Shown in pieces: positions 1 to 7,665 of a stretch of 12,849 nt of DNA. Origin of the DNA: UBA1858 sp963926275. GTDB taxonomy: Bacteria > Pseudomonadota > Gammaproteobacteria > UBA4575. How positions within the stretch are numbered: position 1 is the stretch's first letter; the number at the start of each line of letters is the position of its first letter. A program made the position numbers and the translations under genes. The DNA is taken from the NCBI GenBank assembly GCA_963926275.1, contig CAWUWP010000128.1, positions 1-12,849 of the forward strand, read 5' to 3'. Under the pieces are notes generated by a model that was not told the DNA's origin, searched no databases, and saw nothing but the letters and a program-made list of their open reading frames with translations.

Positions 1-1708
1 AATAAAAACAGAATTGCTGAAAATTCTGGTTGCCGATAATTTGAATCAAGCACTTGCCATTCGAAAGCAATTGCAAGATGGTGAATCAGTAATCACCGCT
101 GATGGACTTTGGTTAAGCAGCGCTTGGGTGCGTTATTCAAATGCGGCAGACGCCAGTGATGGTGTGTTAAGCCGAAAAGCGGGCATCATCGATTTAACCG
201 ATCAATTGAGTCAGGTTGATGAGATTATTAGCGCTATTTCAGAGCAGCATCAAAATGCACTTGAGCGATTGTCTGATCAAGAGCAACAACGCGAAGATGC
301 ACAACAGGCGCATAACCTTGCGTTTCAGCAACATGCAGAAATCCAATCTGAATTATCTAACAGTCAATCTGCCACCGAACATTGGCAGCAGCGTGACACA
401 CAGTTGCGGAATTCCATTGAGGAAGTGACATTCCAGCTAAATGACTATGCTAATCAGAAGCAAGCGGCGACCGATAGCTATGAGGTTGCGCAGGTCAACT
501 TAAATGCATTGCAAGTACGAAAAGATCAATTGCTTGGGCGTAAAGAAGAAGTCGTTTTTGAATTTAATGAACGCAAAGAGCAGGCTAGTCAGCTACAGGA
601 ACGTAAACATTCACTGCAGTTAGAAATTGAAGCATTGCGTACACGTTCGGCAACGTCTAAATCCATTTTTAGTCGCATGCAAATGGAGCAGTCAGAAGGT
701 AATCTTCGTCTTGAGCACTTGGTTGAGGCGATCGCTGAGAGTGATCAGCCTATTCAAGAATACTCGGCGACATTAAAAGATAAATTGCAAAGCCGGCTGA
801 TAGTAGAACAGAGACTAAGTGAATCTAGATCAAGCCTGGAGAAGGTTGACTCGACTATTCGAGAAAAAGATGAGCAGCGTATTAGTGTTGATAATAAAAT
901 CGGCGAGCAGCGTGAACAACTAAATCAGCAACGCATGAAATGGCAGGAATTAAAAGTGCGTGTGCAAACAATTAAAGAGCAGCTTGATGAGTTTGACTGG
1001 AATGTAGAAGAACTTACCAATGAGTTGGCAGAAGATGCTTCTTTAGAGCGTTGGGGAAAACTGGTTGCTGAGATAAAAGAAAAAATTAAACGTCTGGGTT
1101 CAATTAACTTAGCCGCGATTGATGAATTTAAAGAGCAGAGCGAACGCAAGGAATATCTTGATTCACAAAATGATGACCTTACTAAAGCGCTAGAAACGCT
1201 AGAAACAGCAATTCGTAAAATCGATAAAGAAACAAAAGAGCGCTTTAAAGACACTTTTGACTTGGTTAATTCTCATATGCAAAGAATGTATCCGCGCTTG
1301 TTCCCTGGCGGTAAGGCATATCTTGAAATGACGGGTGATGATTTGTTAACAGCTGGTGTAACAATCATGGCAAGGCCACCAGGTAAGCGAGTATCTTCAA
1401 TACAGTTGCTTTCAGGGGGTGAAAAAGCACTAACGGCGGTTGCCTTGGTGTTAGCTATATTCGAGCTAAACCCTGCACCATTCTGTCTACTCGATGAGGT
1501 CGACGCACCCCTGGATGATGCCAACGTAGGTCGGTTCTGTGACCTTATTAAAGATATGAGTAAGCAAGTACAGTTTGTATTCATCACTCATAATAAGAAC
1601 ACGATGAGTTATGCGGATCATATGTTGGGTGTCACCATGAATGAGCCAGGCGTGTCACGACTGGTCTCAGTAGATATAGAAGAAGCAGTCAAACTTGCGA
1701 CGGCCTGA
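1..1708 (+). CDS. smc: Chromosome partition protein SMC, C-terminal half (5' end outside window)
   Basis: SMC is the ATPase core of the bacterial condensin that compacts and segregates the nucleoid together with ScpA and ScpB. The frame is open from the left edge (first full codon at 2), so the TTG at 14 is not the true start; about 568 of an expected 1,150-1,170 residues are present. The first 55 or so residues look like the end of the hinge (DGLWLSSAWVR near 104-130). A long Glu/Gln/Lys/Arg-rich coiled coil follows to about 1050. The C-terminal ATPase head has the ABC signature LLSGGEKALTA (LSGGE from 1409) and Walker B CLLDEVDAPLDD, with Asp at 1493 and catalytic Glu at 1496. The D-loop and a later FITHNK switch histidine are also present. 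It ends in TGA, 40 bp before zipA, the usual gammaproteobacterial order. The head appears intact. Confidence 0.97.
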   Translation, partial: IKTELLKILVADNLNQALAIRKQLQDGESVITADGLWLSSAWVRYSNAADASDGVLSRKAGIIDLTDQLSQVDEIISAISEQHQNALERLSDQEQQREDAQQAHNLAFQQHAEIQSELSNSQSATEHWQQRDTQLRNSIEEVTFQLNDYANQKQAATDSYEVAQVNLNALQVRKDQLLGRKEEVVFEFNERKEQASQLQERKHSLQLEIEALRTRSATSKSIFSRMQMEQSEGNLRLEHLVEAIAESDQPIQEYSATLKDKLQSRLIVEQRLSESRSSLEKVDSTIREKDEQRISVDNKIGEQREQLNQQRMKWQELKVRVQTIKEQLDEFDWNVEELTNELAEDASLERWGKLVAEIKEKIKRLGSINLAAIDEFKEQSERKEYLDSQNDDLTKALETLETAIRKIDKETKERFKDTFDLVNSHMQRMYPRLFPGGKAYLEMTGDDLLTAGVTIMARPPGKRVSSIQLLSGGEKALTAVALVLAIFELNPAPFCLLDEVDAPLDDANVGRFCDLIKDMSKQVQFVFITHNKNTMSYADHMLGVTMNEPGVSRLVSVDIEEAVKLATA

Positions 1709-1748
1709 GAATGCCGTTCCGATCAAATACACAAGATAGGTAGGTAAT

Positions 1749-2525
1749 ATGGTATCTGCTTTTGAGTTGCGCATTGCTCTCGTCATTCTTGCGGCAATCA
1801 TCATTGCGGCCATCTATGTATGGTATCGCACCAATTCCAAAGATCGACAAATCGACGACCTCAGTGCCAACGACTTGGATTTAACTGATGAACTCGACGA
1901 TATTTCATTAATGACACAAGTTGATGATGCTTTGGGCTTGCCTGATGATTTGCGCTCAGAGTTTCAAGATGTCAGTAAAGAGTTGCGCGAGGAAACTATT
2001 TCTAAACGAGTGCAAGAAGCAAACCGTATCCGCACAGAAGCTAGGAACAATTCATCCGTCGAACCGACTGATACCGATAAGCCAGGTAAAGAAATGCTGG
2101 TCATATTTCATGTGGTCGCGCATGAAAGTAAAGTATTCACCGGGCCTATGATTGTTCGTATGATGTCAGATTTGGATCTTGAACATGGGCACATGGGCAT
2201 ATACCACTACAATGTAGAGAGACTGAATAAAAAACATAGTGTTTACTGTGTGGCTAATATGATTAAGCCTGGTGTATTTGACATGGAAGCAATGGACGCA
2301 TTTGAGACGCGCGGACTAACCATGATATTGCAATTGCCTGGGCCAGAAGATGAACTTAAATCGTTTAATATTATGGTTGAGCACGCGCAACGCTTAGCCG
2401 CATTTCTAAACGGTGACCTGCTAGATGAAGATCATAATATACTTAGCAAGCAATCGATTTCCTTACACAAAGAACAAGTGCAGCTGTTTGGTTTGCGAGC
2501 TACAAGAAAGAGTGTCACCGCATAA
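1749..2525 (+). CDS. zipA: Cell division protein ZipA
   Basis: ZipA anchors FtsZ filaments to the inner membrane at the division site and is largely confined to gammaproteobacteria. The 258-residue product has an N-terminal membrane helix at about residues 7-26 with almost no periplasmic part. A short acidic linker (about 30-110) follows, then the C-terminal FtsZ-binding domain (about 112-250) with the typical stretches MLVIFHVVA, HGHMGIYHY and ILQLPGPEDELKSF. The linker is charged and much shorter than the Pro/Gln-rich one of the 328-residue E. coli protein. The ATG start has a Shine-Dalgarno of the AGGTAGG type just upstream. Position between smc and ligA supports the call. Confidence 0.95.
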   Translation: MVSAFELRIALVILAAIIIAAIYVWYRTNSKDRQIDDLSANDLDLTDELDDISLMTQVDDALGLPDDLRSEFQDVSKELREETISKRVQEANRIRTEARNNSSVEPTDTDKPGKEMLVIFHVVAHESKVFTGPMIVRMMSDLDLEHGHMGIYHYNVERLNKKHSVYCVANMIKPGVFDMEAMDAFETRGLTMILQLPGPEDELKSFNIMVEHAQRLAAFLNGDLLDEDHNILSKQSISLHKEQVQLFGLRATRKSVTA

Positions 2526-2568
2526 TTTTTGCAAGTTATATACTTTATATCTATGCCATTGGGCTTGA

Positions 2569-4590
2569 ATGACTTCTGATTCAAAGACTATTGATGTGCT
2601 GCGTTCGCAAATACGCAAACACGATTATTCATATTATGTTGTTGATGATCCTTCAGTGCCTGATGCTGAATATGATCGCTTGATGCGTGAGCTTATAAAG
2701 TTAGAAACCCAATCCCCTGATTTAATTACCTCAGACTCTCCTACTCAGCGAGTTGCAGGCTCTCCGTTAGATTCATTTAAGCAAGTTAAGCATGCAATGC
2801 CAATGCTATCGCTGAGTAATGTATTTAATATGCAAGAGCTAGAAGCCTTTGATAAGCGAGTTAAAGATCGATTGGGAATAGATGAGAAAATTAACTACAA
2901 CGCTGAACCAAAACTTGACGGGCTTGCGGTTAGCTTGAGATATGAGAATGGTTTTTTAATGCAAGCAGCAACACGTGGAGATGGGAGTAGCGGCGAAGAC
3001 ATTACAGAAAATGTTCGCACAATACGTTCAGTGCCGCTGAAGTTAGAAGGGAAAAAAATTCCACAACGATTAGAAGTACGCGGGGAAGTGTATATTTCCA
3101 AAAAAGGATTCACACAAATGAATGCACTTGCGCGCAAAAATGATCAAAAGGAATTCGTCAATCCACGCAATGCGGCGGCAGGAAGTTTGCGCCAATTAGA
3201 TGCGAAATTAACTGCAAAACGGCCGTTAGACATGTTTTGTTATGGCGTGGGTTTAGTTGAAGGTGGGACATTGCCAGATAACCACAACGCCATGCTTGAG
3301 CAATTGAAACAGTGGGGTTTGCGCGTCTGCCCTTTGATTAAGCTGGTTGAAGGTGCTCAGGGTTGTTGGCAGTATTATGAAAAAATACAACAGCAGCGTG
3401 AGCAGCTTGATTATGAGATAGATGGCATTGTCTATAAGGTTAACTTAAAGCACTACCAAGACGAGCTTGGGTTTGTATCGCGTGCACCACGCTGGGCGAC
3501 GGCGCATAAATTTCCAGCGCAAGAAGAAATTACCATTGTTAATGGCATTGATTTTCAAGTGGGGCGCACGGGTGCAATCACACCAGTAGCAAAACTTGAA
3601 CCCGTGTTTGTTGGAGGAGTGACGGTGAGCAATGCCACGCTGCACAACATGGATGAAGTTGAACGTAAAGATGTTCGCACTGGTGACACGGTTATTATTC
3701 GCAGAGCTGGTGATGTCATTCCCGAAGTGGTCAAGGTGGTGTTGGAGCGACGACGCAAAGGTGCACGAAAAATCAAGCTGCCGAAAAAATGTCCTGAATG
3801 TGCAAATGAGATTATAAGAGTTAAAGGTGAAGCAGTCGCTCGTTGTATTGCTGGTTTTTCATGCCCGGCTCAGCGTAAAGGTGCGTTAAAACATTATGCA
3901 TCTCGCAAAGCAATGGATATAGAGGGTCTGGGTGATAAGTTGATTGATCAGCTGGTTGATGCTCATCTAGTGAAAGATTTGTCTGACTTGTATCGATTAG
4001 ACGAAGAAACGCTAAGTAACCTTGAGCGTATGGGGGAAAAGTCAGCGCAAAATATTGTGCTAGCCATCGAGAAAAGTAAGCAAGCAGATTTTGCTAAATT
4101 CTTATTTGGATTAGGGATCCGTGAAGTGGGCGTAGCAACCGCATTAACACTAGTTGATTACTTTGATTACGACTTGAAAAAGCTCATGGCAGCAGATGAA
4201 GAAACTCTGCAGCTAGTGCCAGATGTGGGCCCTGTAGTTGCGAAGAATATTATTCAATACTTTTCACTGGAGGCAAATAAGCATCTGATACACTTATTGT
4301 GCGATGACATCGGGATTGGCTGGAGCGTGCCAGTGTCAAGTGATACTGGTTCAAAAGGCACTTTATCTGGAAATACATACGTATTGACCGGTACACTTGC
4401 TAGTATGACGCGAGATCAAGCAGCACAGGCAATTCGTGAAAAAGGCGGAAAAGTGGTATCTAGTCTCTCTAAAAATACCAGCGCACTTGTGGCTGGTGAC
4501 AAAGCGGGTTCTAAATTGCAAAAAGCACAAAAATTAGCAGTCCCCGTATTAAGTGAGCAAGATCTAATCGCACTGGTTAATGTGGAGTAA
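2569..4590 (+). CDS. ligA: NAD+-dependent DNA ligase LigA
   Basis: LigA seals nicks in replication and repair using NAD+. The 673-residue length is standard. The adenylated lysine is K115 in the motif AEPKLDG, the same number as in E. coli. It is preceded by the Ia domain (HDYSYYVVDDPSVPDAEYD) and followed by the adenylation and OB domains. The four zinc-finger cysteines fall at C408, C411, C426 and C432, again matching E. coli numbering. Helix-hairpin-helix repeats and a C-terminal BRCT domain (about 595-673, VLTGTLASMTRDQA) complete the enzyme. The ATG at 2569 is chosen because no in-frame start lies just upstream and the N-terminal domain is complete; its Shine-Dalgarno (GGGCTTG) is weak. 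It lies 43 bp behind zipA. Confidence 0.98.
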   Translation: MTSDSKTIDVLRSQIRKHDYSYYVVDDPSVPDAEYDRLMRELIKLETQSPDLITSDSPTQRVAGSPLDSFKQVKHAMPMLSLSNVFNMQELEAFDKRVKDRLGIDEKINYNAEPKLDGLAVSLRYENGFLMQAATRGDGSSGEDITENVRTIRSVPLKLEGKKIPQRLEVRGEVYISKKGFTQMNALARKNDQKEFVNPRNAAAGSLRQLDAKLTAKRPLDMFCYGVGLVEGGTLPDNHNAMLEQLKQWGLRVCPLIKLVEGAQGCWQYYEKIQQQREQLDYEIDGIVYKVNLKHYQDELGFVSRAPRWATAHKFPAQEEITIVNGIDFQVGRTGAITPVAKLEPVFVGGVTVSNATLHNMDEVERKDVRTGDTVIIRRAGDVIPEVVKVVLERRRKGARKIKLPKKCPECANEIIRVKGEAVARCIAGFSCPAQRKGALKHYASRKAMDIEGLGDKLIDQLVDAHLVKDLSDLYRLDEETLSNLERMGEKSAQNIVLAIEKSKQADFAKFLFGLGIREVGVATALTLVDYFDYDLKKLMAADEETLQLVPDVGPVVAKNIIQYFSLEANKHLIHLLCDDIGIGWSVPVSSDTGSKGTLSGNTYVLTGTLASMTRDQAAQAIREKGGKVVSSLSKNTSALVAGDKAGSKLQKAQKLAVPVLSEQDLIALVNVE

Positions 4591-4601
4591 AGAAAAATAA
4601 A

Positions 4602-4964
4602 ATGTCTTCTATAGAACGTAGAGCATACTTAAGATACAACGTGTCAGTAGCAATGACTTTGGTGGATCAAAATGGTGCAAAGTTTGAAGTTTCCACGCGA
4701 GATATTTCATTAGGTGGCATGCGTGTAGAGTGTGAATCAGCACTGCTAAATAAACTGTTACCAGAAGGTATACAAACTGTCCCGGGTGATTTAGTTATTA
4801 TGACAGCTGAGTTTAAAAACGCTAAGACCGGTGAGTCTGTGTCCATTATAAGCCATGTGTTAGCGGTACTTAGACTAGCTGAAAGCCAGTTTTCAATTCG
4901 TTTTACCTTTGTAGATATTGATGAATTTCAGCAAGATAAACTTCAACGTTTGCTTAATAAATAA
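4602..4964 (+). CDS. PilZ-domain protein, probable c-di-GMP receptor
   Basis: This 120-residue single-domain PilZ protein carries both c-di-GMP-binding signatures: RxxxR (R7-R11, in RRAYLR) and D/NxSxxG (D34-S36-G39, in DISLGGM). The rest fits a beta-barrel plus a C-terminal helix (about 105-120). There is no signal peptide or membrane segment, so it should be cytosolic. Free-standing PilZ proteins usually bind c-di-GMP and then act on a partner such as a motility, pilus or polysaccharide machine; nothing nearby identifies that partner. The gene starts 11 bp after the ligA stop with only a weak A-rich ribosome site, so co-transcription with ligA is likely. Confidence 0.9.
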   Translation: MSSIERRAYLRYNVSVAMTLVDQNGAKFEVSTRDISLGGMRVECESALLNKLLPEGIQTVPGDLVIMTAEFKNAKTGESVSIISHVLAVLRLAESQFSIRFTFVDIDEFQQDKLQRLLNK

Positions 4965-4982
4965 TTATTTTCATTATATAAG
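4954..4982 (+). promoter_or_regulatory. Possible sigma-70 promoter for the lpxA-like gene
   Basis: A TTAATA -35-like hexamer (4954-4959) and TATAAG -10-like hexamer (4977-4982) are separated by 17 bp, ahead of the acyltransferase start at 5004. The -35 part overlaps the end of the PilZ gene. The match is moderate and the region is AT-rich, so a chance match is possible. The predicted leader is only about 15 nt. Confidence 0.28.
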
Positions 4983-5003
4983 TCACCTCAGATATTATTC
5001 TGC

Positions 5004-5765
5004 ATGGCAAAAATCCATTCAACCGCAGTTGTATCAAGCTCAGCAACGATAGCAGATGATGTGGAGATTGGAGCCTATTCCATCGTCCATGAACATGCGC
5101 GAATTGGTGCGGGCACATCAATAGGTTCACATAACATTATTCATTCTTATGTTAGCTTGGGGCAAGGTAATAAAATTACTGACCATGTCGTGCTAGGTGG
5201 TGCTCCGCAAGATGTGTCGTATCAAGGAGAAGAGACTTGGTTAGAAATTGGTGACGATAATATCTTTCGTGAATTTTGTTCTGTACATCGTGCTAACAAT
5301 GATCAAGAAGTCACTAAAATTGGTAATGGCTGTTATTTTATGTGTAACACTCACGTTGGCCATAATTGCATAGTAGGCAATCAAGTTATTATTACCGCTT
5401 ATGCAGGACTTAGTGGTCATGTCGAAGTGGGAGATAAAGCAATTATTGGTGGGGGTTCAAGTGTCCATCAGTTTTGTCGTATTGGTGCCTATGCAATGAT
5501 TAGTGGATTTACGCCAGTGGCAAAAGATGTGTTGCCATTCTGTTTATTGGGAAGAGCCCCAGTGGTGCATTACAAATTGAATACCATCGGTCTGAGAAGA
5601 GCGGGAATTACGGGTGAAAAATACAAGGCACTAGAAAAAAGGATTCGCCAAATTCGCGCAGGTGATAGAGATAATTATCCTGCCACTACCAAAGAGTTGG
5701 AGATATTAGAAGACTGGCTGGCTGCACCTTCTAAGCGAGGCGTATATAAATTTTACACTAACTAA
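5004..5765 (+). CDS. lpxA: LpxA-family acyl-ACP:UDP-sugar O-acyltransferase (possibly a paralogue)
   Basis: LpxA starts lipid A synthesis in the cytosol by acylating UDP-GlcNAc from acyl-ACP. The 253-residue product has an N-terminal left-handed beta-helix of hexapeptide repeats (about 1-185) and a helical C-terminal part (LNTIGLRRAGITGEKYKAL onward). The key histidines are kept: H120 in THVGHNC (E. coli H125 catalytic), H139 in GHVEV (H144) and H155 in SVHQF (H160). However, the conserved HRGT-glycine stretch after the first motif reads HRANNDQEVTKIG, and the locus lacks lpxD, fabZ and lpxB. It may therefore be a second, specialised LpxA-like enzyme rather than the housekeeping one. The ATG start shows no clear Shine-Dalgarno. 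The stop codon directly abuts the next start. Confidence 0.8.
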   Translation: MAKIHSTAVVSSSATIADDVEIGAYSIVHEHARIGAGTSIGSHNIIHSYVSLGQGNKITDHVVLGGAPQDVSYQGEETWLEIGDDNIFREFCSVHRANNDQEVTKIGNGCYFMCNTHVGHNCIVGNQVIITAYAGLSGHVEVGDKAIIGGGSSVHQFCRIGAYAMISGFTPVAKDVLPFCLLGRAPVVHYKLNTIGLRRAGITGEKYKALEKRIRQIRAGDRDNYPATTKELEILEDWLAAPSKRGVYKFYTN

Positions 5766-6278
5766 ATGAAATATATTATTCATCATTACATTGGTTTGGC
5801 ATTTTTAAAATTAAGTCCGCAAGATTGCCCTTCATCCGATGTGTTGCAGAAGATATTAATTTGTCTTTATCTGTCCCTGTCTATATTGAGTGCACTGGTT
5901 ATCTATGGGTTTGCACATGGTGCAATCCTAAGTGTATTGGATACAATGCTACTGTATATGTTTACGCGGCTAATTCTGCGAGATAAAAAACAACGTACGA
6001 ATCAAACATTTAATGCATTTTTAGGCGTGGGCATATTGATTGGACTGCTGCATGCGTTGTGTTCCTATGCATTTATAGTGGATCAAAATACGCAAGATAT
6101 CTCCGGGCTTGGAAAAGTATTATTTTTACTTATCTTTATTTGGATGATCATTGCCTATGGTCATATCGTAAGGCATGCCGCAGAGTTAAAATTATCATCA
6201 GGCATCTCTATTAGTCTGGGCTACACATTACTAAATGGCATGATGCTTCTTTCAATTTCAGAAATGGTAAGGATATAA
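5766..6278 (+). CDS. Unrecognised five-helix inner-membrane protein
   Basis: I do not recognise this 170-residue protein. It is strongly hydrophobic, with likely transmembrane helices at about 27-49, 52-71, 82-105, 114-136 and 145-167. A basic cytosolic-type loop lies near 71-78 (LRDKKQR) and there is no cleavable signal peptide. I see no catalytic motif. The ATG directly follows the TAA of the lpxA-like gene (zero gap), and its own stop is one base before mpl, so the three genes are probably translationally coupled. The neighbours suggest an envelope role, but that is positional inference only. Confidence 0.8.
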   Translation: MKYIIHHYIGLAFLKLSPQDCPSSDVLQKILICLYLSLSILSALVIYGFAHGAILSVLDTMLLYMFTRLILRDKKQRTNQTFNAFLGVGILIGLLHALCSYAFIVDQNTQDISGLGKVLFLLIFIWMIIAYGHIVRHAAELKLSSGISISLGYTLLNGMMLLSISEMVRI

Positions 6279-6279
6279 A

Positions 6280-7644
6280 ATGCACATTCACTTCCTCGGA
6301 GTATGTGGAACATTTATGGGTGGATTAGCGCTGCTAGCCAAACAAATGGGTTATCAAGTGACGGGGTCTGATGAAAGTGTGTATCCACCAATGAGCACAC
6401 AGCTTGAAGCCGCAGGGATTGATCTGATTGAAGGCTTTGATGCTGCACAGTTAGATATACGGCCAGACCAAGTGGTGGTTGGTAACGTGATGACGCGTGG
6501 ACATGCAGTGATTGAACGTATGCTAAGTGAGCAATGGCCGATGATATCTGGCCCCCAATGGTTGAGTGAGCATTTGTTGCAAAGTCGTTGGGTGTTGGCT
6601 GTAGCAGGGACTCATGGAAAAACAACTACCGCAAGTATGCTTGCCTGGATATTGGAATATGCAGGTATGGAGCCTGGTTATTTGATCGGAGGTGTACCCA
6701 ATAATTTTGGTGTGTCAGCACGTATCGGCAATAAGCCATTTTTTGTCATTGAGGCAGATGAATACGACACGGCATTTTTTGATAAGCGATCCAAATTTAT
6801 TCACTATCAAGCACGCACATTAATAGTCAATAATATTGAATTTGATCATGCAGATATATTTCGCGATCTTGAAGATGTACAAAGGCAATTTCATCATGTT
6901 ATAAAAATTCTTCCACAATTGGGGAAGTTAATTTTTAATGGAGATGATGAAAATGTTCAGCAAGTATTAGATCAAGGGTTATGGTCAGAAAGTGAATCAT
7001 TTGGTGTAACGCCATCGTGTTACTGGCATTTAAATGGTGTGCATGAAAAAAAGAAACCTTATAAGTTCTCAATGCGTGAAGGTAAGAAATATGAGGGGCG
7101 GTTATCTTCACTTGGTGAGCATAATGCATTGAATGCCATGGCTGCGATAGCTGCGGCAAGGCATGCGGGTGTGACTGTTGAGCATTCCTTGAAAGCGCTA
7201 GCTAATTTTTCAGGAGTTAAAAGGCGTTTGGAAAATAAAGGCGAGTATGATGGAATCACTATATATGATGACTTCGCCCATCATCCCACTGAAATTAAAT
7301 GTACGCTAGAAGCTTTTAAGCAGCAATACAACAAGCAACGCATGATTGTTGTATTTGAGCCGCGTTCAAATACGATGCAAATGGGCATCCATGCGCATCG
7401 TTTAAAAGAAGCATTATCGCCTGCGACAGAGTTATGTATTTATGACGGCGGTGAGCTAAGTTGGTCAATAGAGCAAGTATTATCAGGGTTAGATAACAAT
7501 ATATTCACTGATATAGAACGTTTGGTCGAATATTTGCTGTCCATCTTGCAGCCTCAAGATAATGTGCTTATTCTTAGTAATGGTGGTTTTGGTGGTGTGT
7601 GTGAAAAGTTGATAACAGGCCTTAACCAACGTTTGAATCATTAA
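6280..7644 (+). CDS. mpl: UDP-MurNAc:L-Ala-gamma-D-Glu-meso-DAP ligase Mpl
   Basis: Mpl re-attaches the recycled tripeptide L-Ala-gamma-D-Glu-meso-DAP to UDP-MurNAc, returning old peptidoglycan peptides to the cytosolic precursor pool. The 454-residue length is typical. It opens with the Mur-ligase N-terminal domain (IHFLGVCGTFMGGLALLAK, the family-specific variant of the MurC motif). The central ATP site is GTHGKTTT at G110-T117. The substrate and metal region IEADEYDTAFFDKRSKF and NNIEFDHADIF follow, and the C-terminal domain contains YDDFAHHPTE. The CGTFMGG motif and lack of the MurC-type start favour Mpl over MurC. A good TAAGGA Shine-Dalgarno (6268-6273) precedes the ATG and lies inside the end of the membrane-protein gene. 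Confidence 0.96.
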   Translation: MHIHFLGVCGTFMGGLALLAKQMGYQVTGSDESVYPPMSTQLEAAGIDLIEGFDAAQLDIRPDQVVVGNVMTRGHAVIERMLSEQWPMISGPQWLSEHLLQSRWVLAVAGTHGKTTTASMLAWILEYAGMEPGYLIGGVPNNFGVSARIGNKPFFVIEADEYDTAFFDKRSKFIHYQARTLIVNNIEFDHADIFRDLEDVQRQFHHVIKILPQLGKLIFNGDDENVQQVLDQGLWSESESFGVTPSCYWHLNGVHEKKKPYKFSMREGKKYEGRLSSLGEHNALNAMAAIAAARHAGVTVEHSLKALANFSGVKRRLENKGEYDGITIYDDFAHHPTEIKCTLEAFKQQYNKQRMIVVFEPRSNTMQMGIHAHRLKEALSPATELCIYDGGELSWSIEQVLSGLDNNIFTDIERLVEYLLSILQPQDNVLILSNGGFGGVCEKLITGLNQRLNH

Positions 7645-7653
7645 TGCGACGAT

Positions 7654-7659
7654 GAAGGA
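7654..7659 (+). promoter_or_regulatory. Shine-Dalgarno that supports the TTG start of the kinase
   Basis: GAAGGA lies six bases before the TTG at 7666, in the 21-bp gap after mpl. No in-frame ATG or GTG exists between the mpl stop and this TTG. The site falls in a small inverted repeat (ATGAA / TTCAT, 7652-7666), a weak five-pair hairpin that may or may not matter. Confidence 0.55.
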
Positions 7660-7665
7660 ATTTCA

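Noticed and set aside
925..1587. Reverse-strand open frames opposite smc (109 and 104 codons)
   Set aside because: They are shadows of a well-supported gene, with Ser/Arg-rich low-complexity translations and no recognisable domain or ribosome site.
2539..2544. TATACT upstream of ligA as a -10 element
   Set aside because: No acceptable -35 hexamer lies at 16-18 bp spacing and the region is a 43-bp gap in a co-directional cluster.
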